A DNA stretch of 64,000 nucleotides, taken from assembly GCF_024189315.1 (NCBI RefSeq), contig NZ_JAIZEO010000003.1:124001-188000 (forward strand). Reading direction: 5' to 3'. Each line of letters begins with the position of its first letter. Within the stretch, counting starts at the first letter, position 1. The DNA is from Halobacillus sp. A5. Lineage in GTDB: Bacteria; Bacillota; Bacilli; Bacillales; Halobacillaceae. The notes under the pieces are model-generated. The model was not told the DNA's origin. It saw only the letters and a program-made list of their open reading frames with translations, and did no database searches. Shown here piece after piece: positions 23,913 through 32,043 of this stretch. The translations under genes and the position numbers were made by a program.

Positions 23913-25296
23913 AATCCATACCTCGAAGAACTCCCTCGAACAACTATTTCAACATGCGGGGGAAATGAACCATTCAAGAGAAGAAATTGTGGGTGACATA
24001 TTTCAAGCCAGTCGTTCGATTAGTCAAGACTGTGTGAAGTATCAAGAAGCGACTAATGATCAAAAATCGGAGAAACTAGACAAAATTCTAACTTCCCCCA
24101 TCTGGGGTTACCCAATCATGCTGGCCTTATTAGGAGGGGTTATCTATTTAACAATTGCAGGTGCGAATATTCCTTCCTCGATGTTAGCTTCAATGTTTAG
24201 TTACTTTGAAACTTATCTGACCCTTGGGTTTGAATGGATTCAGGCTCCAGAGTGGCTGCATGGTTTATTAGTGCTGGGTCTGTACAGAGGGGTTTCCTGG
24301 GTGGTAAGTGTGATGCTTCCTCCTATGCTTATCTTTTTTCCTATGTTTGCATTGTTGGAGAATTACGGTTACTTACCGAGAGTAGCTTTTAATATGGATC
24401 GACTGTTTAAAGGTGCGGGAGGGCACGGGAAACAATCATTAACGATGGCAATGGGATTTGGATGTAATGCTGCAGCCATCATATCTACAAGAATCATAGA
24501 ATCACCAAGAGAGAGAATGCTGGCGATTTTAACGAACAACTTTGTTCCTTGTAACGGAAGATGGCCGACTTTGATTTTACTATCCTCCCTTTTTATGGCT
24601 GCAGGTTATACAGGAGGTTTGCAAACCTTTGTAACTGCATCAGTCGTAATAGGTATTGTGTTATTTGGTATCGTCATTACTTTGCTAGTTTCCTATGGTT
24701 TATCAAAAACAGCTTTAAAAGGTGTACCCACGCATTATACTTTAGAGTTACCGCCCTATAGAAAACCGAAATTCTGGGATACCCTTGTGCGTGCCACTCT
24801 TGATAAATCTCTATACGTCTTGAAAAGAGCTATTAAAGTAGCTGCCCCAGCCGGTGTGGCCACATGGATATTAGCAAATATTGATATAGGTAATGTAAGC
24901 GTACTTGAACACATAGTCACCTTTCTTGATCCTTTTGCACATTCGCTTGGGCTTGATGGTTATATACTCATGGCCTTTATTTTAGGCTTGCCAGCCAATG
25001 AAATTGTCTTGCCTATCTTATTAATGGGGTATTTATCCACAGGTGCAATGACCGAGGTAAATGATTTAGATGCTTTGAAAAGTATTTTCCTCGATCATGG
25101 ATGGACGTGGTTAACTGCGTTGAATATGATGTTATTCTCCCTTTTACACTATCCATGTGGAACAACAATTTACACTATTTATAAAGAAACGAAGAGTGTG
25201 AAATGGACACTCATGTCTGCACTCATTCCCACAATTATAGCGATTGCCATTACTTTTATTGTGGCGCAAATCGTGAGGGGATTAGGATGGGTGTAA
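23905..25296 (+). CDS. FeoB membrane (Gate) domain as a separate protein
   Basis: The product is 463 residues from ATG 23905, which overlaps the stop of the GTPase gene. After a polar N-terminal 60 residues it shows the FeoB pore features: KILTSPIWGYPIMLALLGGV, the first Gate repeat with GFGCNAAAIISTRII, and the second with LGLPANEIVLPILLMGY and ALNMMLFSLLHYPCGTTIYT (the conserved Cys). It has about ten membrane helices and would import Fe(II). The clean overlap and ribosome site (AGGAGATG) point to a stable split gene rather than a recent frameshift. Confidence 0.85.
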   Translation: MSEIHTSKNSLEQLFQHAGEMNHSREEIVGDIFQASRSISQDCVKYQEATNDQKSEKLDKILTSPIWGYPIMLALLGGVIYLTIAGANIPSSMLASMFSYFETYLTLGFEWIQAPEWLHGLLVLGLYRGVSWVVSVMLPPMLIFFPMFALLENYGYLPRVAFNMDRLFKGAGGHGKQSLTMAMGFGCNAAAIISTRIIESPRERMLAILTNNFVPCNGRWPTLILLSSLFMAAGYTGGLQTFVTASVVIGIVLFGIVITLLVSYGLSKTALKGVPTHYTLELPPYRKPKFWDTLVRATLDKSLYVLKRAIKVAAPAGVATWILANIDIGNVSVLEHIVTFLDPFAHSLGLDGYILMAFILGLPANEIVLPILLMGYLSTGAMTEVNDLDALKSIFLDHGWTWLTALNMMLFSLLHYPCGTTIYTIYKETKSVKWTLMSALIPTIIAIAITFIVAQIVRGLGWV

Positions 25297-25310
25297 TTCC
25301 ACCGATATGT

Positions 25311-25386
25311 GGTTTAAGCAGGGTCCTCCGGGTTTAAGAATAGACCTGGGAGGAAGTGCCCTGCAGGCAAGCTTGAAACCTTTTAA
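25311..25386 (+). terminator. Large hairpin after the feo operon
   Basis: Outer arms GGTTTAAGC and GCTTGAAACC enclose CAGGG/CCCTG and CCTCC/GGGAGG, and TTTT follows. It probably acts as terminator. The rest of the gap to 25555 shows no coding frame. Confidence 0.55.
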
Positions 25387-25555
25387 ATCTATATAAATGT
25401 GCTCCTCTTTATTTGAAATTACATAACTATTAATTATTAATACAGTTCACTTAGATAGTTTATTAGTTTGGTGAAGCGTTTTACATTAGAAATAGATCCA
25501 CCAGGTGAAGGAGGCGAGTATGCAATAGTAGCTGTGAAATCGTGTTTGAATGTGA

Positions 25556-26020
25556 TTAATGATGGGGCTCTTGATTTGCATTTTGCTTTGGTAAATCTTC
25601 TTTGAGGGCATCTATTTCACTACTGGAAAGTTCTCCTACGATAAATTGTTTTTGAGGGACAATAACTGAACCATCGTTCCCTGCATGTAATTTAGCATAG
25701 TATAAGCCTTCGCTATCTAATTCTTTCCTTAAGATATACACCCCATCTCCGTTGTTCATTGCTTCTTCCATCCGGTATGAAACTGAACCATCCTGTTTCC
25801 ATATCTCCACATGAACAAAGTCAGCATCCTTGACTCGATGTCCACCCTGAGTGAGGATCACCTTGATTTCTTCCTTTTCATTAATTTTAATGGATTCAGG
25901 GATCATAATATCTGCATCAAGGGGTGTTTCCGTATTATAGAGAGAATCAGCATCTTGTTTGAGTGAGCATCCTGTTAACATCATGACAATAATTAGAGAC
26001 GTACATAATATTTTTTTCAT
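25556..26020 (-). CDS. FixH/YtkA-like lipoprotein
   Basis: The product is 154 residues. The start is ATG 26020; a GTG nine bases earlier lies inside the ribosome site. The signal peptide ends in MLTGCS (lipobox). The mature part is a single Ig-like domain with IKINEKEEIKVILTQGGHRV and NGDGVYILRKELDSEGLYYAKL, typical of YtkA/FixH-like proteins, and ends in QEPHH. Relatives occur with copper, haem or PepSY genes and may bind metal. It is the last of three reverse-strand genes behind the feo operon. Function not established. Confidence 0.7.
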   Translation of the reverse strand: MKKILCTSLIIVMMLTGCSLKQDADSLYNTETPLDADIMIPESIKINEKEEIKVILTQGGHRVKDADFVHVEIWKQDGSVSYRMEEAMNNGDGVYILRKELDSEGLYYAKLHAGNDGSVIVPQKQFIVGELSSSEIDALKEDLPKQNANQEPHH

Positions 26021-26045
26021 GGAAAGCACCCTTTACTACTTGAGA

Positions 26046-27431
26046 TTAAGCATTTAGAAAGTTTTTGACACTCTCAATTCTTTGGATAATCAGCCAATCT
26101 ATCAGCCATACCACGAATAGAGATAAACCAACCAGTGGGAACAAACACCCTAAAGCTATAAATAAAATAAGAAAGTATTTCGCATTCTTTAAGCGAGGTG
26201 CTTTAGGCGCACCTAACCCTTGTTTAGGTTTTCGTTTCCACCATAAGTATAAGCCGCTGACCGCCACGAGAATAATTCCAAAACAAATGAGCAGACTGAT
26301 GAATTGGTTGAGGGCCCCAAATTGTGTTCCTTTATGCAGTGTAATCCCCCACGCGACAATTTTTCCAATAATGCCGTAGTTATCGTAGCGATAGTCTGCC
26401 AGAATGGCACCAGAATATTGATCTATATGGATAGTGGCTTCATCTTGAGCTTTAGGAGGAAAAGCAGACAGCGTAAACACGCCGTCTGGTTCGCTTGGAA
26501 GCATGACTGTATAGCTCGGATGAATGTTCTGTCCCTCCGCTATACCTACCACCTCATTGATCGATAAAGAAGTCAATCCCTGAACGTCTGATTGTGGAAC
26601 GTCTAACGTTTCCGCAGCCCATGGCACTTCTGCAATATCCTTCGTCTGAACTTCTGATGTAGGAGGACTTCCTGTCCAAATAGATGGCGGATAGCCTTCA
26701 CCTGTGTTCGTGGCCATGTTTTGAAAGTTCGTTCCCCATAAACCAGACCATGGGAGTCCTGTCATAATTAAGAAAAACATTCCGAGTGTAATCCAAAACG
26801 CCGGGACGGCATGAAGGTCTCGACGGAGAATCCTTTTTCTCTTCGTAAATCTAGGGACAATCACACCCGCAATTCCCTTTTTCTTAGGGAACCATAAAAA
26901 CAGCCCTGTAATGATTAACACGATCGCCCAGCAGGCTGCCAGTTCAACTATTCTATCTCCTGTGGTGCCAGCCATCAGCTCTCCATGTAATTCTTCAATT
27001 TTATCCATAATACGGTCTTTACTATTTAATGTTCCCATGGACTGTCCAGTATAGGGATTGATGAAAACGGTTAGAGATTCATTATTTGAAGTGAGAGTTA
27101 CTTCGCTTGAGCGTGCTGCATCTTCTCCTGGGCGGTAGGAGGTAATGACGGCATCGGGATACTGTTCTTCCACTTGGTCAATTTGTTCTTCTGGTGGTAT
27201 TTTTTCGCTCTGAGGGGTAATCTCGTAATACTCCTGGTAAAGCACCTGCTCGATTTGCGGCTTAAATAAGTAGATAGCTCCTGTAACCGCAAGAATGATA
27301 AGAAATGGAGCAAAGATAATGCCTGCATAAAAGTGCCATCTCCATATTGTTTGATGAAGTGAGACTTTTGCACGTTTTTCAGTTTGTTCTTCCTTTTTAG
27401 TGGTGATGAATTCTTCTTTTACTTGCTTCAT
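26046..27431 (-). CDS. PepSY-domain membrane protein (PiuB-like)
   Basis: The product is 461 residues. A first helix follows LHQTIWRWHFYAGIIFAPFL, whose W-H-F pattern is diagnostic of the PepSY-TM family. A large external loop contains PepSY-like repeats (EEQIDQVEEQYPDAVITSYR, then FINPYTGQSMG). There are further helices near residues 165-185 and 210-230 and a C-terminal group. Members are iron-regulated or act as flavin/haem electron-transfer subunits (ferric reductase-like). Its place between the feo genes and a metal-type regulator supports a role in iron or copper metabolism, by context. Confidence 0.78.
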   Translation of the reverse strand: MKQVKEEFITTKKEEQTEKRAKVSLHQTIWRWHFYAGIIFAPFLIILAVTGAIYLFKPQIEQVLYQEYYEITPQSEKIPPEEQIDQVEEQYPDAVITSYRPGEDAARSSEVTLTSNNESLTVFINPYTGQSMGTLNSKDRIMDKIEELHGELMAGTTGDRIVELAACWAIVLIITGLFLWFPKKKGIAGVIVPRFTKRKRILRRDLHAVPAFWITLGMFFLIMTGLPWSGLWGTNFQNMATNTGEGYPPSIWTGSPPTSEVQTKDIAEVPWAAETLDVPQSDVQGLTSLSINEVVGIAEGQNIHPSYTVMLPSEPDGVFTLSAFPPKAQDEATIHIDQYSGAILADYRYDNYGIIGKIVAWGITLHKGTQFGALNQFISLLICFGIILVAVSGLYLWWKRKPKQGLGAPKAPRLKNAKYFLILFIALGCLFPLVGLSLFVVWLIDWLIIQRIESVKNFLNA

Positions 27432-27502
27432 TTATTTTTCTCCTTATGTGGTTTAAGCTTACTTTTTCTTTATGTAGGCAACGAGAGAAACCATAGTTCG
27501 GC

Positions 27503-28075
27503 TCACTCTTCACAGCAACAGCAATCAACCTTCATTTCTTTAAGGATCATTTGAATGGCCTCTTGAAAATTATATATCTTTCCTCCAAATCCCTTTTGGA
27601 ATTGTTTCGCCTGTTTTCTTGAGGCAAAAATAATCGGCTGCGGCTCACAGCAATTCAAGTCTAAATCGGCATCTATTAGAAAGGTGGCGGCCTTCGCATT
27701 GATTGTCGTATCTTTAAGGAAATCACGGCAAATGACTTGTGAAACATTATTTTTAATATCTTGGTATCTCATTAATGCACAATGGGCACAGCATGCATTT
27801 TCTATCTGTTGATTTTCTTTGATGATTTGGACAGACAGTTTGCCGCTTGACGGCTTCAGACAATAAGGACAGTTGTCAGTAGGGACCGCAGCGGGAGTGG
27901 ACAAAGTGACCCCGCTTGAAGTTTTTATAACTTTATTCTGTTTAATTAATGGATTGAGGTCGCGATAAACGGTCATTTCTGATACGTCCAAGCGTTGGCT
28001 GATAGTTGTAACACGTAATGATTTTTCGTTTTCTAGCCATGTTAAGATTTGTTTTTGTCTATCGATAGGTAACAC
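27503..28075 (-). CDS. DeoR-type regulator with NosL-like Cys-rich metal domain
   Basis: The product is 190 residues. Residues 1-55 are a DeoR helix-turn-helix (RQKQILTWLENEKSLRVTTI, then VSEMTVYRDLNPLIKQN). The remaining part replaces the usual sugar-binding domain with CPYCLKPSSGK, ACCAHCALM, LDLNCCEPQPIIFASRKQAK and a tail DCCCCEE: ten or more Cys in motifs resembling NosL/TRASH copper sites. I infer a metal-responsive repressor or activator of the two genes downstream. AGGAGG precedes the ATG. Confidence 0.75.
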   Translation of the reverse strand: MLPIDRQKQILTWLENEKSLRVTTISQRLDVSEMTVYRDLNPLIKQNKVIKTSSGVTLSTPAAVPTDNCPYCLKPSSGKLSVQIIKENQQIENACCAHCALMRYQDIKNNVSQVICRDFLKDTTINAKAATFLIDADLDLNCCEPQPIIFASRKQAKQFQKGFGGKIYNFQEAIQMILKEMKVDCCCCEE

Positions 28076-28698
28076 AAAATTCCTCCTATTACTAAAATAT
28101 TACGAATTGAATTAGCTTAACTATATTTATATAAACCTTAAATCACTTATTATTTTCGGGCAATAGAATTATGATGGAAAATGTTATTAAAAGATAAATT
28201 GTAACAATATCGTCATTAAATGATTATAGTGTGTTCATATCTTCTTCTACTGAGATTAAAGAGGAATGAAGTTGAAGGGGTGCTTGGGTAAATTTGCAAG
28301 CAAAGTAAAGAACTTTTGTTATTAACCAAGGCGGAATGGTCCATTAAATAAATTAAGGTTGCAACGATATAATGGACAAAAGAATAAAGGAGCGACTATC
28401 TAAAAGAGATAGTTGCTTTTTTTAGCTTTTTAGTTAGTAAGGATTGGTGTATAGTTTATGAAAAATAAGGTATTCTATATTGATTTAGACTCGGCGTTTG
28501 CTGTGGGTATAGCAAGGTTATTAAGCTGAAAAGTCTACACTGACCGTCAAACTAAAGGTTGTTGTGTGATTCTATTTACACTTATATCCAAAGAGTTATA
28601 AAGCTCCAAATTAAATGGAAATTTCTAGTAGCAATTTGCGAATAATTTTTTTGTTTGTCTAACTAATTTGATAGGTAAAGCAAAGGGAGGTGAAAGCT
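28076..28698. other. 620-bp gap with debris and one terminator
   Basis: The gap holds the promoter region of the reverse-strand metal module (near 28080-28200), a forward terminator at 28391-28423 without a gene in front of it, and an abortive frame at 28458-28529 (MKNKVFYIDLDSAFAVGIAR). This looks like the trace of deleted genes. The ribosome site of the following regulator is AAGGGAGG at 28683-28690. I see no intact gene or RNA. Confidence 0.5.
28391..28423 (+). terminator. Orphan terminator
   Basis: AGCGACTATCT and AGATAGTTGCT form an 11-base stem with one G-T pair, followed by six T. No intact upstream gene on this strand explains it. Confidence 0.75.
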
Positions 28699-30180
28699 TT
28701 GAAAATGGTCATTGCAGAAAGAGACAAAAATGAAAGTATTGCCATTGAATGGCTGATTTCCACCTATTCCATTCCGATTCATGAAGTTTTTATTGCTCAT
28801 ACAGTTAAGGAAACCATGACTTTACTAGAAAAAGAAAGGCCTGATCTGCTGTACCTTGAGCTGGATATGATTTCGAACGAAAATTGGTCTTTAGTGACAA
28901 GGAATGTGAAAAAGAATGCTCCAAAGACCATTGCTGTTACGGCAGAGGCGACATTTGAGCGTGCGAAGCAGGCGATTGCCTTGGGATGTGTAGATTTACT
29001 TGTTAAACCACTGGATCCAGTGAATATTAACCAAAATTTCAGAATGGCATTATCACTTGTTACGGAGCAGGAAACCCCTCAGGCCTCTTTAGTGGATAAA
29101 GGTGAGGAGGAACCTTCATACCGATCGCTGTTTCTGGACCGGGATTTAAATCATGGGGAAATCGGGTTAATGCTGTTACATCCGGAAAATAATAAAAAAC
29201 TAGCAGATTTGCATAAGTTTTCGAAGTACTTTCCGTTTCGAGAGCCCCCGATCGTGCTTCCTCTATCAGATATGGTGATTTGTTTGTTTAGAAATCCAAC
29301 CCAGCACTTAAGAGAAGAAGCCTGGAAAATTTTAAGAGACTGGGAAACGACTAATATTGATCCGCTTGCTGCGGTTATTATTCCGCCTAATACTGTCCAT
29401 AAGACGATCCATGATATGTATCTTTCAGCCAGGAGGCTGTTGGAAATTACGTTTTTCATTGGGTACAGCCAGGTGATCTTACCCAATGATTCCTACGACG
29501 CATGGCAGGAGATCGACCCATTTCTAACGTCTGTGGAGCAGCGGGAATGGGTGGAAATGTTAAATCAATTTGATAAACAACAAATTAAACATAAAATGCA
29601 TCAAGAGTTTCTCCAAATGGAAACACCCTTTCCCAACCCGGAAAAGCTGAGGATAAGATTGACCAGCATTCTGGCGCAGGTGAGGCGATTCATGAAAATC
29701 TACCAGCTGGATCAGGGGGAAATGGAAGAGCATTATATGAGAATTTTTTCTGAAATCCTATTTAACCGGGTGCTGTATCGAATTGTGCAGGAAATGCTTC
29801 TATTTCTTTATGAATTGCTTGATCGTTCCAATACAGAAGAGGTGTTTTCTAAAAAAGATGTGATTGAGAGAGGGATTCTTTATATTGAAAACCACTACTC
29901 CGATCCAGACTTAACTCTTCAACATGTGGCAGATGCCGTCGGAAGAAGTCCAGCCTACTTCAGCCATTTATTAATGAAAAAGCAGGGAACCCCGTTTCGG
30001 CAGCAATTGGCGAACAAGCGGGTCGAAGAAGCCAAACAATTGTTAACCGGAACCCAGCTTTCTATTAAAGAAGTGGCCGAACAAACAGGCTTCCGTCATC
30101 CGAGTTATTTTACAAAGCTTTTTAAAGAATTTACGACGATGGCCCCGCGTGAATATAGAGAATACATGAGAAACGGATAA
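28699..30180 (+). CDS. AraC-type regulator with a receiver-like N-terminal domain
   Basis: The product is 493 residues. TTG 28699 is chosen for its eight-base distance to AAGGGAGG. Residues 1-120 resemble a response-regulator receiver (VTAEATFERAKQAIALGCVD, then LVKP with the conserved Lys), but the phospho-acceptor Asp is Glu54 in PDLLYLELDM. A middle domain of about 250 residues is unassigned. The C-terminus is a double helix-turn-helix (LQHVADAVGRSPAYFSHLLM and IKEVAEQTGFRHPSYFTKLF). It sits 266 bases before the transporter/hut operon and is its probable activator. Confidence 0.82.
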   Translation: MKMVIAERDKNESIAIEWLISTYSIPIHEVFIAHTVKETMTLLEKERPDLLYLELDMISNENWSLVTRNVKKNAPKTIAVTAEATFERAKQAIALGCVDLLVKPLDPVNINQNFRMALSLVTEQETPQASLVDKGEEEPSYRSLFLDRDLNHGEIGLMLLHPENNKKLADLHKFSKYFPFREPPIVLPLSDMVICLFRNPTQHLREEAWKILRDWETTNIDPLAAVIIPPNTVHKTIHDMYLSARRLLEITFFIGYSQVILPNDSYDAWQEIDPFLTSVEQREWVEMLNQFDKQQIKHKMHQEFLQMETPFPNPEKLRIRLTSILAQVRRFMKIYQLDQGEMEEHYMRIFSEILFNRVLYRIVQEMLLFLYELLDRSNTEEVFSKKDVIERGILYIENHYSDPDLTLQHVADAVGRSPAYFSHLLMKKQGTPFRQQLANKRVEEAKQLLTGTQLSIKEVAEQTGFRHPSYFTKLFKEFTTMAPREYREYMRNG

Positions 30181-30254
30181 CAGGAACCGTAAATAAATAT
30201 AAGAATCGATAATAATTTAAAGTTTCACGAAGGAAGGAGGGGAGTTTTTTAGTA

Positions 30255-30322
30255 TTTTCGAAAAAAATTTAGGAATTTCGAAAATTTATCATCTATTTTT
30301 TGAAAAATCAATATTTTATAAT
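30255..30322 (+). promoter_or_regulatory. Putative activator sites and -10 of the BCCT/hut operon
   Basis: Two palindromic TTTCGAAA sites (inside 30255-30264 and 30274-30287) have centres exactly 20 bp apart. TATAAT (30317-30322) lies about 37 bp past the second centre and no fair -35 box precedes it. This is the layout of an AraC-activated promoter with tandem sites on one DNA face. The hairpin CCATGA/TCATGG follows in the leader near 30360-30385. Confidence 0.45.
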
Positions 30323-30446
30323 TTTACTAGATTAAGATAAAGAGGTTTTAGAAATGAACCATGAATGAAAGCGTTATCTTCATGGCGGCATTCTCCTTCT
30401 TTATCTTTTTTTAAAAACAGCTAAAAAAAAGAAGGAGGAATGAAGG

Positions 30447-32027
30447 ATGTCGCTGGCTGCTGACAAGGGACATGATACGGAACACATAAAAGAGACGAAA
30501 AACAAAACGAGAAAATCTGTATTTGTTCCGTCCTTTCTAATTGTCGGAGGGGGAGCCATTTTAGGAATCGTAAACAATGAACTATTGACTGAAATTTCTA
30601 TGAATGGGTTTACCGGATCACTCAAGGGGCTCGGATGGCTTTATCAAATCATTTCACTTGTTGCTTTAATTATTGTGAGTATCGTTACGTTTTCTAAAAT
30701 AGGGAACGTTCGCCTTGGCGGGGAAGAGGCCAAGCCGAAATTTCCGTTTCGAGCCTGGTTTGCGATGGCGCTGACGGGAGGGATCGCCACAGGAGTCATT
30801 ACTTATGGAGTGAATGAACCAATAATATATTTTGGTGACATTTATGGAGAAATGGCCAATACGGGTGTTGAACCAGGAACCCCGACGGCCGCTTTTTTCG
30901 CGATGGGCCGCTCTTTATATAATTGGACATTTATTCCTTACGCGATGTATTCACTCAGTGGTTTAGTCGTCGCGTATATGTATTTTAACAGAAAGCAGGA
31001 ATTGTCTGTTTCTGGAACGTTAACGCCTCTATTCGGTGATAAAGTCACCAGGGGAATTTGGCCGGGAATCATTGACACGCTCGCGGTCCTGGCGATAGCA
31101 CTTGGTCTGGCTTCTTCACTTGGAGCAGGACTGGCATTAGTTGGTTCCGGCATTGCGACAACATACGGTATTGAACAAGGGCCGGCTGTCTGGTTTATGC
31201 TGGCGGTTATTACGACTGGGTTATTTACCGTATCTGCATTAAAAGGGTTAAACAAAGGTATTCGCCGGATGTCCAGTTTGAACGCGACCATCTTTTATAT
31301 CCTTCTCGCTGTGCTCATCGTCATTGGTCCAACCTTATACATCTTAAACTCGACGACAGCCGGGTTTTCCTACTGGCTTGAGAATTTCTGGGGATGGGGA
31401 CTTGATCCCGGCGTGAGGGGAGGAGAGGCTCTTGTCATGTGGTGGACATTGTATGACTGGGCGATCTGGATTGCGTATGCCCCGTTAATGGGGATCTTTC
31501 TCGCTATTATTTCCTACGGGCGGACGATTCGTCAGTTTATGTTCATCAATTGGATACTGCCGGCGGTCTTCAGCATCCTCTGGTTTGGAGTCTTTGGCGG
31601 CACAGCCTTACATTGGCAGGAGAGCGGTACCTTAGATCTGGTGTCAACAATCGAAGAAAGCGGAGCTGTTGCAGGCTTATGGACCTTCTTAGCCAATCTG
31701 CCCCTGGCGGCCGTCATTATTCCCGTGGTCATGATTGTTCTCATTCTTTCTTTTGCCACGGCAGCTGACTCGATGGTGCGGGCGATATCAACGGTATGTA
31801 CCGTTAACATTCGCTATGATGAAGAACCGGCAAAATGGAAAATGCTTCTCTGGGCGATCTCTATTGCAACGGTTGCTTTCTTAATGGTTACCTTTGCCGG
31901 AGGGGCGCAGGGCGTGGATGGTGTGAAATATTTAGCAGCTTTAGGGGGATCAGCCGTACTTTTTGTTTTTGTTCTTCAGGTTTGTTCCGCCATAAAAATG
32001 TTCTTTATCGATAAAATTGAAAAATAG
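30447..32027 (+). CDS. BCCT family (betaine/carnitine/choline) transporter
   Basis: The product is 526 residues with 12 membrane helices. AAGGAGG lies eight bases before the ATG. BCCT hallmarks are VFVPSFLIVGGGAILGIVNN at the first helix, GVITYGVNEPIIYFG in helix 4, and the helix-8 box WTLYDWAIWIAYAPLMGIF. In the glycine-betaine carrier BetP that box reads WAWWISW; here it is WAIWIAY, so two aromatic positions differ and the ligand may too. Known substrates of the family carry a quaternary (mostly trimethyl) ammonium group. It replaces the histidine permease hutM of other hut operons. Confidence 0.88.
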   Translation: MSLAADKGHDTEHIKETKNKTRKSVFVPSFLIVGGGAILGIVNNELLTEISMNGFTGSLKGLGWLYQIISLVALIIVSIVTFSKIGNVRLGGEEAKPKFPFRAWFAMALTGGIATGVITYGVNEPIIYFGDIYGEMANTGVEPGTPTAAFFAMGRSLYNWTFIPYAMYSLSGLVVAYMYFNRKQELSVSGTLTPLFGDKVTRGIWPGIIDTLAVLAIALGLASSLGAGLALVGSGIATTYGIEQGPAVWFMLAVITTGLFTVSALKGLNKGIRRMSSLNATIFYILLAVLIVIGPTLYILNSTTAGFSYWLENFWGWGLDPGVRGGEALVMWWTLYDWAIWIAYAPLMGIFLAIISYGRTIRQFMFINWILPAVFSILWFGVFGGTALHWQESGTLDLVSTIEESGAVAGLWTFLANLPLAAVIIPVVMIVLILSFATAADSMVRAISTVCTVNIRYDEEPAKWKMLLWAISIATVAFLMVTFAGGAQGVDGVKYLAALGGSAVLFVFVLQVCSAIKMFFIDKIEK

Positions 32028-32043
32028 AATGGAGGGAAGCTGC

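Noticed and set aside
28458-28529. Short ORF with FYIDLDSAFA suggesting a Y-family polymerase start
   Set aside because: Only about 23 residues and the match to the polymerase motif is partial; treated as debris.
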